Assembly (NCBI GenBank): GCA_002347185.1
Contig: DDXK01000116.1
Span: forward strand, 201-5,528
Direction of reading: 5' to 3'
Length of the DNA: 5,328 nt
Source of the DNA: Desulfobulbaceae bacterium UBA2262
Lineage (GTDB): Bacteria; Desulfobacterota; Desulfobulbia; Desulfobulbales; Desulfurivibrionaceae
Shown here: in pieces, positions 1 to 4,434 of the stretch
How positions within the stretch are numbered: the stretch's first letter is position 1
Layout of the letters: every line of letters begins with the position of its first letter
The notes under the pieces: generated by a model
Database searches by the model: none
Told to the model about the DNA's origin: nothing
The model's input: the letters and a program-made list of their open reading frames with translations, nothing else
Translations under genes and position numbers: made by a program

Positions 1-95
1 GCCCCGGCCAGGCTGTCCTTGTTGCACTCCATGGCAAAGGGGGCTTCCCCGGTGCGGTGTATCGAATCCTGCCGTTCCTGCAACGCTGCTTCCAT
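1..95 (-). CDS. 5' end of an unidentified gene with a sigma-54 promoter (runs off left edge)
   Basis: An open frame begins at ATG 95-93 and runs without a stop to the window edge, giving 31 complete codons (begins MEAALQERQDSIHRTG, later AMECNKDSLAG). An AGGAG lies 10 nt upstream of the ATG. The start sits about 30 nt downstream of the transcription start predicted from the sigma-54 promoter at 136-152, which is the main reason to treat so short a fragment as a gene. One cysteine is visible (in MECNKD); there is no signal peptide. I do not recognise the family from these residues. The promoter and activator site suggest a nif-regulon gene transcribed away from the toxin-antitoxin module and in the same direction as the nifK operon. 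The gene call is moderately sure; the function is unknown. Confidence 0.55.
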   Translation of the reverse strand, partial: MEAALQERQDSIHRTGEAPFAMECNKDSLAG

Positions 96-135
96 GGCAC
101 CCGTGCTCCTGTGTAATAAGTTACAAAGGCATAAG

Positions 136-152
136 AGCAAGGGGTGTGCCAA
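136..152 (-). promoter_or_regulatory. sigma-54 (RpoN) -24/-12 promoter
   Basis: On the minus strand this reads TTGGCACACCCCTTGCT. It matches the sigma-54 consensus TGGCAC-N5-TTGC with exactly ten bases between the invariant GG (150-149) and GC (138-137). The predicted transcription start is near position 125, leaving a leader of about 30 nt with a ribosome binding site before the ATG at 95. Sigma-54 promoters are the standard promoter class for NifA-activated genes. The match is seen directly; activity is inferred. Confidence 0.88.
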
Positions 153-248
153 CCGGGAGAAATAATATTTTGTCGTGTGATTACAAGTTGTTAAACAGGA
201 AATACTTCAGGAGCTGAAACGGAAGGAGACAGGGGGCAAGAAGGGTTG

Positions 249-264
249 TGTAAGGTTTACGACA
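249..264. promoter_or_regulatory. NifA-type upstream activator sequence
   Basis: TGTAAGGTTTACGACA is a perfect TGT-N10-ACA, the consensus NifA binding site, and the symmetry extends outward (TTGT...ACAA). Its centre is about 131 bp upstream of the start predicted for the sigma-54 promoter at 136-152, inside the usual 80-150 bp range for NifA sites. The intervening DNA includes an AT-rich stretch (around 160-200) that would allow looping. I did not find a convincing IHF consensus there. Spacing and motif together make this much stronger than an isolated TGT-N10-ACA. Confidence 0.75.
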
Positions 265-272
265 AAAAAGAA

Positions 273-298
273 GGGGGTGGACATTTATGTCGGCCACC
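273..298. repeat. Palindromic repeat, copy 1
   Basis: A 26-bp imperfect palindrome with a GACA-TTTA-TGTC core and outer GGTG/CACC arms. It matches the palindrome at 1287-1312 in 21 of 26 positions, and both start with five Gs preceded by an A-rich run on the plus strand. Read on the minus strand it is a hairpin followed by a T-rich tract (271-265), so it could also act as a weak terminator shielding the nif promoter region from upstream transcription. It could instead be a REP-like element or the end of a mobile element. Confidence 0.55.
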
Positions 299-333
299 GC
301 TGGATTTGGAGAACAGCATAGATGCAGGGGGAT

Positions 334-405
334 AATCCGGATTTTCCACTGTACAGTGCTCTCGAGAGACGCTACAGCAAGGCGGTTAATCGCCCTCCGA
401 GGAGG
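334..405. promoter_or_regulatory. Cluster of five inverted repeats upstream of the small ORF and toxin-antitoxin genes
   Basis: Three perfect DNA palindromes lie at 334-343 (AATCCGGATT), 347-358 (CACTGTACAGTG) and 359-368 (CTCTCGAGAG), the last two directly abutting. They are followed by an RNA-hairpin-capable GGCGG-TTAA-TCGCC at 381-394 and by CCTCC-GA-GGAGG at 394-405. The last contains the ribosome binding site of the gene starting at 414, so that site may be partly occluded in RNA. Toxin-antitoxin operons are often autoregulated through palindromic operators, so an operator/leader role is plausible but inferred. GATAAT at 331-336 could be a -10 box, but no good -35 is correctly spaced. 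Confidence 0.45.
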
Positions 406-413
406 ATCATGCC

Positions 414-554
414 GTGAATATCAAATTTTGGTTCATTCGCAAAAAAGTTGAAAATCAATCAAAGCCATTAGCTGCCCGAAAAAGAAAAGCATCGGATTTA
501 ACCAGCACTGTTAAGGTTTTGTTTTCCGACAGAACCACTCCCCAGGGTTCATAA
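414..554 (+). CDS. Small basic protein of unknown function (46 aa)
   Basis: GTG at 414 is preceded by GAGGAGG with 8 nt spacing, an excellent initiation site. The frame runs 46 codons to TAA 552-554, and this stop overlaps the AAGGAG that serves the next gene, hepT. The arrangement suggests translational coupling within one operon. The product (starts MNIKFWFIRKKVENQ) is strongly basic, with 11 Lys/Arg against 3 Asp/Glu and an RKRK cluster at 22-25. It has no membrane segment beyond the short hydrophobic start. The DNA is visibly AT-richer than the nif genes. I do not recognise the family. It might be a remnant of a longer gene, a leader peptide or a real small protein; the ribosome binding site and gene junction are the only support. 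Confidence 0.45.
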   Translation: MNIKFWFIRKKVENQSKPLAARKRKASDLTSTVKVLFSDRTTPQGS

Positions 555-564
555 GGAGTCCGAA

Positions 565-989
565 GTGAAAGATATTCGATGGAAACAACGCTTCGACAAT
601 TACACCAGTGCGTTGCAAACCCTCAGCAGGGCGGTGGAACTATCCAGACAGCGCGATTTGTCGGAACTGGAACAGCAGGGGTGATTCAGGGATTTGAGCT
701 TACCCACGAACTTGCCTGGAATGTGTTGAAGGATTACCTCGAAGAACAGGGGTTTGTCGGCATCGTCGGTTCCAGGAACGCAACCCGCGAAGCCTTCAGG
801 AACGGGCTGCTCGATGACGGGGAAACATGGATGGACATGATCAAGGCCCGCAACCTGACCTCGCACACCTACGATCCTCACATCGCGGAGGATGTTGCCA
901 AAGACATTCTGACCCGGTTTCATCCCGCCTTTGTCGCAATGGCACAACGCTTCGGCGTGCTTGCCGGTCAACCGGAAACCAACCCATGA
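565..989 (+). pseudogene. hepT: HepT-type HEPN toxin (HI0074-like nucleotidyltransferase substrate-binding protein), frameshifted
   Basis: GTG 565 has AAGGAG six bases upstream and opens MKDIRWKQRFDNYTSALQ, a typical start for the HI0074-like family. The frame stops at TGA 682-684 after 39 residues. The family sequence resumes one frame over: VIQGFELTHELAWNVLKDYL, then GLLDDGETWMDMIKARNLTS. One extra G in the run at 678-681 would restore a 141-residue protein, close to the family's usual size. The HEPN RNase motif RX4HXY is intact (R 849-851, H 864-866, Y 870-872, in RNLTSHTY). In characterised HepT/MntA systems the HEPN protein is an RNase toxin, and MntA AMPylates the tyrosine of this motif. 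An ATG at 579 opens the second frame but gives a non-family N-terminus and has no ribosome binding site. The stop overlaps the mntA start (ATGA). The gene is either inactivated or carries a homopolymer sequencing error. Confidence 0.85.
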
Positions 990-1323
990 ACCATGGCCTG
1001 CCATCGCAGACAGTGGAAAAAATCCACACCGTATTCAGCCGTTTTCCAGCCATCGAGAAAGCGGTTTTGTACGGCTCCCGCGCCAAGGGCACTTACAAGA
1101 CCGGCTCGGACATTGATCTGACCCTGTACGGCGAGGCCCTGACCAGACGGCAGACCTTGGCGCCATTGTCGAGGAACTTGACGACCTGCTGTTGCCCTAC
1201 CAGATTGACCTCTCTATTTTTGCGCAGATCACCCATGCAAAACTGCGGGAGCATATCGAGCGCGTCGGGGTGGTGTTTTACGAAAAGGGGGCAGACATTT
1301 TTGTCCGCCCCCAAAGGTATTGA
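986..1323 (+). pseudogene. mntA: MntA-type minimal nucleotidyltransferase antitoxin, frameshifted
   Basis: ATG 986 overlaps the hepT stop (ATGA), the usual coupling in this pair. The first 53 residues contain the nucleotidyltransferase signature YGSRAKGTYKTGSDIDL, with the metal-binding Asp pair in SDIDL. After about position 1144 the frame loses similarity. The frame +1 base away continues the family: TADLGAIVEELDDLLLPYQI, then HAKLREHIERVGVVFYEKG, ending at TGA 1321-1323. One missing base near 1142-1147 (for example a C in ACC-CAG) explains this; repaired, the protein would have about 112 residues. The last residues (after FYEKG) are encoded by the palindrome at 1287-1312, beyond where family members usually end. 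In known systems MntA neutralises HepT by AMPylation. The break falls after the catalytic motif and removes the C-terminal half. Identity is sure; whether the frameshift is biological is not. Confidence 0.85.
1283..1312 (-). terminator. Intrinsic terminator of the nif operon (also palindromic repeat, copy 2)
   Basis: On the minus strand positions 1312-1287 form an 11-bp stem (GGGGGCGGACA / TGTCTGCCCCC, one G-U pair) around an AAAA loop, followed directly by TTTT (1286-1283). It lies about 55 nt past the nif11 stop and is the first convincing terminator downstream of the operon. On the plus strand the same stem has a mismatch and no U tract, so it should act in one direction only. It lies inside the last codons of the convergent mntA and is related to the palindrome at 273-298 (21/26 identical). 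Confidence 0.8.
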
Positions 1324-1368
1324 CAGCTTCAAATCTTTTTTCCGGCAGCCGCCTGCCAGCCACAGCCC

Positions 1369-1590
1369 TCACACCCACCAGATCTGCCGCTTGGCCGGGT
1401 TGCCGTTTTTTTCAAAGACATCGCCCGACTCCTTGAGCACCGTGTCAAGCTCCTCCACGGTGAAATGGTAGCCATCCTGCGCAGCCAGGGCGACAAACTC
1501 CTCCCTGGTGCCAGGGACATCATATTTGGCCCGCAAATGTTTATCTCCGCCGCCGGCAACAAGCAATGCCTCTACGTCTTTTCTCGCCAT
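1369..1590 (-). CDS. Nif11 family protein (73 aa)
   Basis: ATG 1590 has AAGGAGAACGACC directly upstream. The product resembles the Nif11 domain throughout residues 1-55: MARKDVEALL, then REEFVALAAQDGYHFTVEEL, the family's hallmark 'EEFVALA..GY.FT.EEL' pattern. Nif11 proteins are small, helical and often encoded near nitrogenase genes; their role there is unknown. The same domain also serves as the leader of some RiPP precursor peptides. Here a precursor role looks unlikely: there is no double-glycine cleavage site after the domain, and the tail is only about 15 residues (KNGNPAKRQIWWV), without Cys or Ser/Thr-rich core sequence. No RiPP enzyme is visible. It is the last gene of the operon, 38 bp after the HEPN-like gene, and is followed by the terminator at 1283-1312. 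Confidence 0.85.
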   Translation of the reverse strand: MARKDVEALLVAGGGDKHLRAKYDVPGTREEFVALAAQDGYHFTVEELDTVLKESGDVFEKNGNPAKRQIWWV

Positions 1591-1628
1591 GGTCGTTCTC
1601 CTTCTTGTATTATCAATAGGTTGTAATA

Positions 1629-2087
1629 TTAACGGTCGATAACCGAGGCCATGACGCGCGCCTGGACCTTCAGGGCCAGGGTGAGCATGCCGCCTATCTG
1701 CCCCATGGTCGGAGGGGTGATGGAGTAGCTCTCCATGTCGCAGATATCCTGAAATCCATCCAGCCTCTTGAGCCCTTCGCCAAGCCCCGCCAGCTCGCCG
1801 GGCAGAAATTTATCAATGGCCTCCACCAGATCGTGCATGGTGTGGTTGTACGGCAGCTTGCCGCTTTTCATGAGCAGGGCCATGATCAGTTTTTCCATGG
1901 CCATGGCCACCAGATTATACAGAATCGCGGTGGTGAAGGGTTCTTTCCGCTGGGCATGGGCATTGTTGGCCGTGGCCAGGAACTGATTGCCCTCCCGCAG
2001 AAACTCCTCCCACCCCTTGATGGATTCGCTGTTGACCTCGGGAAATCCCGCCAGGGGAACAAGCGTTGCCTTCCCTGATTCCGCCAT
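1629..2087 (-). CDS. HEPN-like helical protein of the nif operon (152 aa)
   Basis: ATG 2087 is preceded by AAGGAGGGAGAACC. The protein is predicted mostly helical with no membrane segment or signal peptide. Residues 51-92 (FTTAILYNLVAMAMEKLIMA, then HTMHDLVEAI) and the C-terminal helix at 126-150 resemble the HEPN fold: paired helices with a 'YN..A..ME..IMALL' start and a '[HT]H.L..A' segment. The usual catalytic RX4-6H motif is not evident: where HEPN proteins have 'SRYPD'-like residues, this one has DMESYSI (118-124). An RNase role is therefore not supported, and a structural or binding role is more likely. It follows the GNAT gene by 16 bp and precedes nif11. The link to nitrogen fixation is by position only. 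It is not related closely to the HepT gene in the same window. Family assignment is tentative. Confidence 0.8.
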   Translation of the reverse strand: MAESGKATLVPLAGFPEVNSESIKGWEEFLREGNQFLATANNAHAQRKEPFTTAILYNLVAMAMEKLIMALLMKSGKLPYNHTMHDLVEAIDKFLPGELAGLGEGLKRLDGFQDICDMESYSITPPTMGQIGGMLTLALKVQARVMASVIDR

Positions 2088-2103
2088 GGTTCTCCCTCCT
2101 TGG

Positions 2104-2553
2104 TTATAGTCGTCTGCGCAGACAGATAAGCTCCGTATCCTGCCAGCCGAGCCTGCGATAAAACTCCAGGGCCGGGGTGTTGTTCCGGTCGGCCAGAAGC
2201 TGAAGGCGCCCGATATTTCTGCTTGCCGCCCTCTGCTCGAGGGCCGTCAGCAATTCCCGTCCCATCCCTTTGCCTTGCCAGTTTTGCGCCACCACCACAT
2301 CCTCCACCAGAAGGGCGAATCCCCCCTCTGCCGTGGAAATGATCATCTGTCCGGTACACATGCCGATGACCTGTCCCGCTGCCTCGGCAACCAGAACAAC
2401 CGCGCCCTCCTGGACCAAGAGCATTGCCAGCCCCCGGCGCTGGCGGGCTGCGTCAAAGGCAAAGTCCGCCTCGATGCAAAAAAGAATCCGGAGCAGATCC
2501 ACCAACGCATCGAGGTCGTCAGGCCTGGCGGGTCGTATCACTGCTTGTGCCAT
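2104..2553 (-). CDS. GNAT family N-acetyltransferase
   Basis: ATG 2553 has AGGAGG five bases upstream, and this start gives the usual GNAT opening MAQAVIRPARPDDLDAL. The 149-residue length is normal for a single GNAT domain. The acetyl-CoA pyrophosphate-binding motif Q-x-x-G-x-G is present as QGKGMG (93-98), after the beta-4 strand LLVEDVVVAQNWQ. The beta-5/alpha-4 region ends in NNTPALEFYRRLGWQ (124-138), also standard. Members transfer acetyl from acetyl-CoA to an amine on a protein or small molecule; the substrate cannot be read from sequence. It is embedded 13 bp after the unknown 99-residue gene and 16 bp before the HEPN-like gene, so it is co-transcribed with nif genes and could modify a nitrogenase component or metabolite. 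That role is only an inference from position. Confidence 0.9.
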   Translation of the reverse strand: MAQAVIRPARPDDLDALVDLLRILFCIEADFAFDAARQRRGLAMLLVQEGAVVLVAEAAGQVIGMCTGQMIISTAEGGFALLVEDVVVAQNWQGKGMGRELLTALEQRAASRNIGRLQLLADRNNTPALEFYRRLGWQDTELICLRRRL

Positions 2554-2566
2554 GTGCCCCTCCTGC

Positions 2567-2866
2567 CTATTGTCTGAATTCGATGCGGATGGTCTCCTTT
2601 TCGTCCGGAACCAGCGTGTAAAGCGTCCCGCGGAGAAATTGCATGGCGTGGTTGCCAGCGGCATTCTGCAGTTTCTCTATGTCGTCATGCACCGTGGCCT
2701 CGCCCTCCTCGCTGTTCACGTGGACCGTGATCTCCCGGTCGTTGCCGGTGAACTGGAGCAAAAAGGAGTTGTGCTCCAGAAAGACCAGATCATCATAGAC
2801 ATAGGAGATACCCATCCCCGCCGCCTCGACAATGGTTTTCACCACCCCCAGGGGTTTTATACCCAT
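2567..2866 (-). CDS. Conserved-looking unknown protein of the nif operon (99 aa)
   Basis: ATG 2866 follows GGGAGG by 8 nt, and that ribosome binding site touches the TAG stop of the ferredoxin gene (gap 13 bp), implying tight coupling. The product is small, acidic and soluble, with no cysteines. It alternates short strands and one helix: strands near 20-40 (ISYVYDDLVFLEHNSFLLQF), 44-51 (REITVHVN) and 92-98 (TIRIEFR), and a helix around 60-79 (HDDIEKLQNAAGNHAMQFLR). I do not recognise the family. Its place between a nif-type ferredoxin and a GNAT gene suggests an accessory role in nitrogenase assembly, protection or electron supply. The lack of cysteines argues against metal-cluster ligation by thiolates; His60, His73 and several acidic residues remain possible ligands. 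Start and gene reality are well supported; function is open. Confidence 0.8.
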   Translation of the reverse strand: MGIKPLGVVKTIVEAAGMGISYVYDDLVFLEHNSFLLQFTGNDREITVHVNSEEGEATVHDDIEKLQNAAGNHAMQFLRGTLYTLVPDEKETIRIEFRQ

Positions 2867-2879
2867 GGCGTTTTCCTCC

Positions 2880-3185
2880 CTACGCGGAGATGAGATAGTC
2901 GGCGGCCGGCTCGCCATCCTCAAGGCCGTCCAGGATCGCGTCGATGGCCTCTTCGCTGTCCACGCCCTTGAACCACCAGTTCTCCGGCTGGATCACCATG
3001 ATCGGCCCGGATTCGCATTGCTTGAGGCAGGTGGTGGCGCTGATCAGGCAATCCAGCCCCCGGTCGAGCACCTCTTCTTCGATGTATTGCAGAAACCCTT
3101 CGGTCTGCTTGTGGCAAATGCCCTTCTCGTCGCCGGCAACCCGGAAACTCTGGCAAACGATGATCTGACGCGCTGGTATGGCCAT
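2880..3185 (-). CDS. [2Fe-2S] ferredoxin, thioredoxin-fold (Clostridium pasteurianum type)
   Basis: ATG 3185 (MAIPARQIIVCQSFR) follows GGAGAG with suitable spacing; an earlier in-frame ATG at 3275 overlaps the upstream gene and lacks a ribosome binding site. The 101-residue protein matches the Clostridium pasteurianum [2Fe-2S] ferredoxin family: C11 in the first strand, C24 in the loop (GICHK), and the C53-x3-C57 pair (TTCLKQCESGP), followed by the conserved GPIMVIQPENWWFKGV. These four cysteines are the likely cluster ligands; C46 is extra. The family is a small soluble thioredoxin-fold electron carrier, in several diazotrophs encoded among nif genes and reported to interact with the MoFe protein. 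It sits 28 bp after the NifB-like gene. A role in electron transfer to nitrogenase or to cofactor assembly is likely but not shown by sequence. Confidence 0.93.
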   Translation of the reverse strand: MAIPARQIIVCQSFRVAGDEKGICHKQTEGFLQYIEEEVLDRGLDCLISATTCLKQCESGPIMVIQPENWWFKGVDSEEAIDAILDGLEDGEPAADYLISA

Positions 3186-3213
3186 TTTGAATCTCTCCTC
3201 TCTATGTTGAATA

Positions 3214-4356
3214 CTATTTCTTGTTTTTTCCTTTCTTGCCGCCGCCGTAGAGCACATCCACCGCGCCTTCGACATTGTCCTCCAGCAACAGCACGGTCAG
3301 GCCGTGACGGCCCAGGATATCCCGGGGCTTTTGCCCGGCGCTGGCGGCCATAAGCACAAAGCAATCCGCCAGGATCCCGGCCACCTGCTCCCAGCGGTTG
3401 TCGCCGCTGCCGGGTTCGGGGAGATCCCTGGTCCCGAGCAGGCAGGCCAGGCCGTCTTCCCTCGGCCCATAGATCAGGGCCTTGATGGCCTGACCGAGAT
3501 GGAGGTCGATGTCCATGCCGTTGGAACTGAGCACGGCCACATTGGGCCTGGCCTCGGTCGGTTTCGGCACGGACAGGCCTTCATCGACCGAGGGGATGTG
3601 CTCGCCCCGGGATGCTTGCTCCGGCAGGCAGACAACCGGGATATGGAGGGCAACCTTCCTGGCCAGCTCCGCCATGGTCTCCGCCGAAGGCAGGGGCAAC
3701 GGCTCTTCCGTGCTCAGCCATCCCTTTCCGGGCAGCAGGCTTATGGCCTCTGCGCCGAGACCGGAAACTTGGCGGGCAATCTCTTCAATCTCGTCTTCGT
3801 TGATCCCTCCATACACCGTGGTCTGGACGGAGACCGCCATCCCTGCCGCCTTGCAGGCCGCGATTCCCTTGGCCTGCGCCTCGATCAGGATCTCGGCCGC
3901 TTCCACCAGGGGGGTGTTCCGTTTGCCCGGCCGGATCCAGGTGTACATCTTTTTGATTGTCCGGGGAGTGACCGCATCCACCAGCAGGGTAACCCTGGTA
4001 ACTCCGCGCTCGGCCAACAGACCGGCATGTTCGGCCAGACCGAGGCCAAGGGTGGTTATTCCCAAGGGCAAACCGGGATGTTGCCCCCGCAGCATGGCCA
4101 GGATATCCCGGGTCATGGTCACGGTGGCCAGGGGATCTCCCGGACCATGGAGGTCCAGGCCGGTGATCTCGTTTCCCTGGGCAAGCAGATCCGCAATCCA
4201 GGTGAGCGCTCCTTGGATGGGCACCGCCTGGGGCAGCTTCTCCTCGCCGCAAAAACGGAGCCGGGCTGCCGCCTGCGGGGCCACGGGCAGGGGAAGCCAC
4301 CCGGCGCTCTTGCCGCCGCATCCGGGCCTGGTTTTTGCAAAAGAAAGAATAGTCAC
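3214..4356 (-). CDS. NifB-like protein with degenerate radical-SAM domain and C-terminal NifX-type cofactor-binding domain
   Basis: GTG 4356 is preceded by GGAGG with 5 nt spacing. Upstream ATGs at 4428 and 4416 lack ribosome binding sites and would read through a strong hairpin. The product has 380 residues. Residues 1-250 follow NifB: LPLPVAP (21-27), HGPGDPLA (70-77), MYTWIRPGKRNT (137-148), VEAAEILIEAQAKGI (151-165), INEDEIEEI (185-193). NifB has CNxxCxxC just after VAP; this protein has QAAARLRFC, so only C36 of the three cluster ligands remains. Residues 267-372 form a NifX/NafY-like domain (PTEARPNVAVLSSNGMDIDL, HLGQAIKALIYGP, then NRWEQVAGIL), as at the C-terminus of long NifB proteins. 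A Lys-rich tail follows. NifB makes the Fe-S core of FeMo-co; NifX domains carry that precursor. This protein probably cannot do radical-SAM chemistry and may be a cofactor carrier or scaffold. The true NifB would be encoded elsewhere. Confidence 0.88.
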   Translation of the reverse strand: MTILSFAKTRPGCGGKSAGWLPLPVAPQAAARLRFCGEEKLPQAVPIQGALTWIADLLAQGNEITGLDLHGPGDPLATVTMTRDILAMLRGQHPGLPLGITTLGLGLAEHAGLLAERGVTRVTLLVDAVTPRTIKKMYTWIRPGKRNTPLVEAAEILIEAQAKGIAACKAAGMAVSVQTTVYGGINEDEIEEIARQVSGLGAEAISLLPGKGWLSTEEPLPLPSAETMAELARKVALHIPVVCLPEQASRGEHIPSVDEGLSVPKPTEARPNVAVLSSNGMDIDLHLGQAIKALIYGPREDGLACLLGTRDLPEPGSGDNRWEQVAGILADCFVLMAASAGQKPRDILGRHGLTVLLLEDNVEGAVDVLYGGGKKGKNKK

Positions 4357-4380
4357 GCCGCCCTCCGGTGTAAGCTTGAA

Positions 4381-4414
4381 GGCGCGACGGGGGAATCGCT
4401 TCCCCCGCCCCGCC
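4381..4414 (-). other. Strong RNA hairpin in the nifK to nifB-like intergenic region
   Basis: As minus-strand RNA, arms 4414-4400 and 4395-4381 pair over 15 positions with one mismatch and one G-U pair. The inner eight pairs (CGGGGGAA/TTCCCCCG) are perfect, and the stem closes with a GNRA-type tetraloop, GCGA. The next bases are TTCAAG rather than a U tract, so it is not a classic intrinsic terminator. A position between the abundant nifK message and lower-demand downstream genes suits an mRNA 3'-end stabiliser or processing/attenuation element (inference). Confidence 0.65.
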
Positions 4415-4434
4415 ATTTCATGATGCATGCTTGA

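Noticed and set aside
171..185. Second NifA site (TGT...ACA)
   Set aside because: The half sites are nine bases apart rather than ten, and the position is too close to the promoter.
579..989. hepT starting at ATG 579 as an intact 136-residue gene
   Set aside because: Its first 34 residues do not resemble the family and there is no ribosome binding site. The GTG 565 frame gives the proper N-terminus up to the frameshift.
1336..1359. Hairpin next to a run of six T as a terminator after nif11 or mntA
   Set aside because: The T run lies upstream of the hairpin on the plus strand and reads as A on the minus strand, so it fits neither direction. The structure at 1283-1312 is the better terminator.
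827..1471. Plus-strand frame of 214 codons spanning the hepT/mntA junction
   Set aside because: Only its middle part (MNHGLPSQ...SDIDL) is a real protein, beginning at 986. The remainder is out-of-frame hepT and, after about 1145, out-of-frame mntA.
1591..1628. Internal promoter in the AT-rich gap before nif11
   Set aside because: No -10/-35 pair or sigma-54 element could be read; the gap is explained by the ribosome binding site and ordinary spacing.
4357..4428. Earlier starts (ATG 4428 or 4416) for the NifB-like gene
   Set aside because: Neither has a ribosome binding site, and the added residues would be encoded by a strong hairpin. GTG 4356 has GGAGG at ideal spacing.
3304..4434. Long plus-strand open frame (376 codons) and others overlapping the NifB-like gene
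   Set aside because: They are antisense to a clear NifB/NifX homologue, have low-complexity Gly/Arg/Pro-rich products, no recognisable motifs and no ribosome binding sites; GC-rich codon bias creates such shadows.
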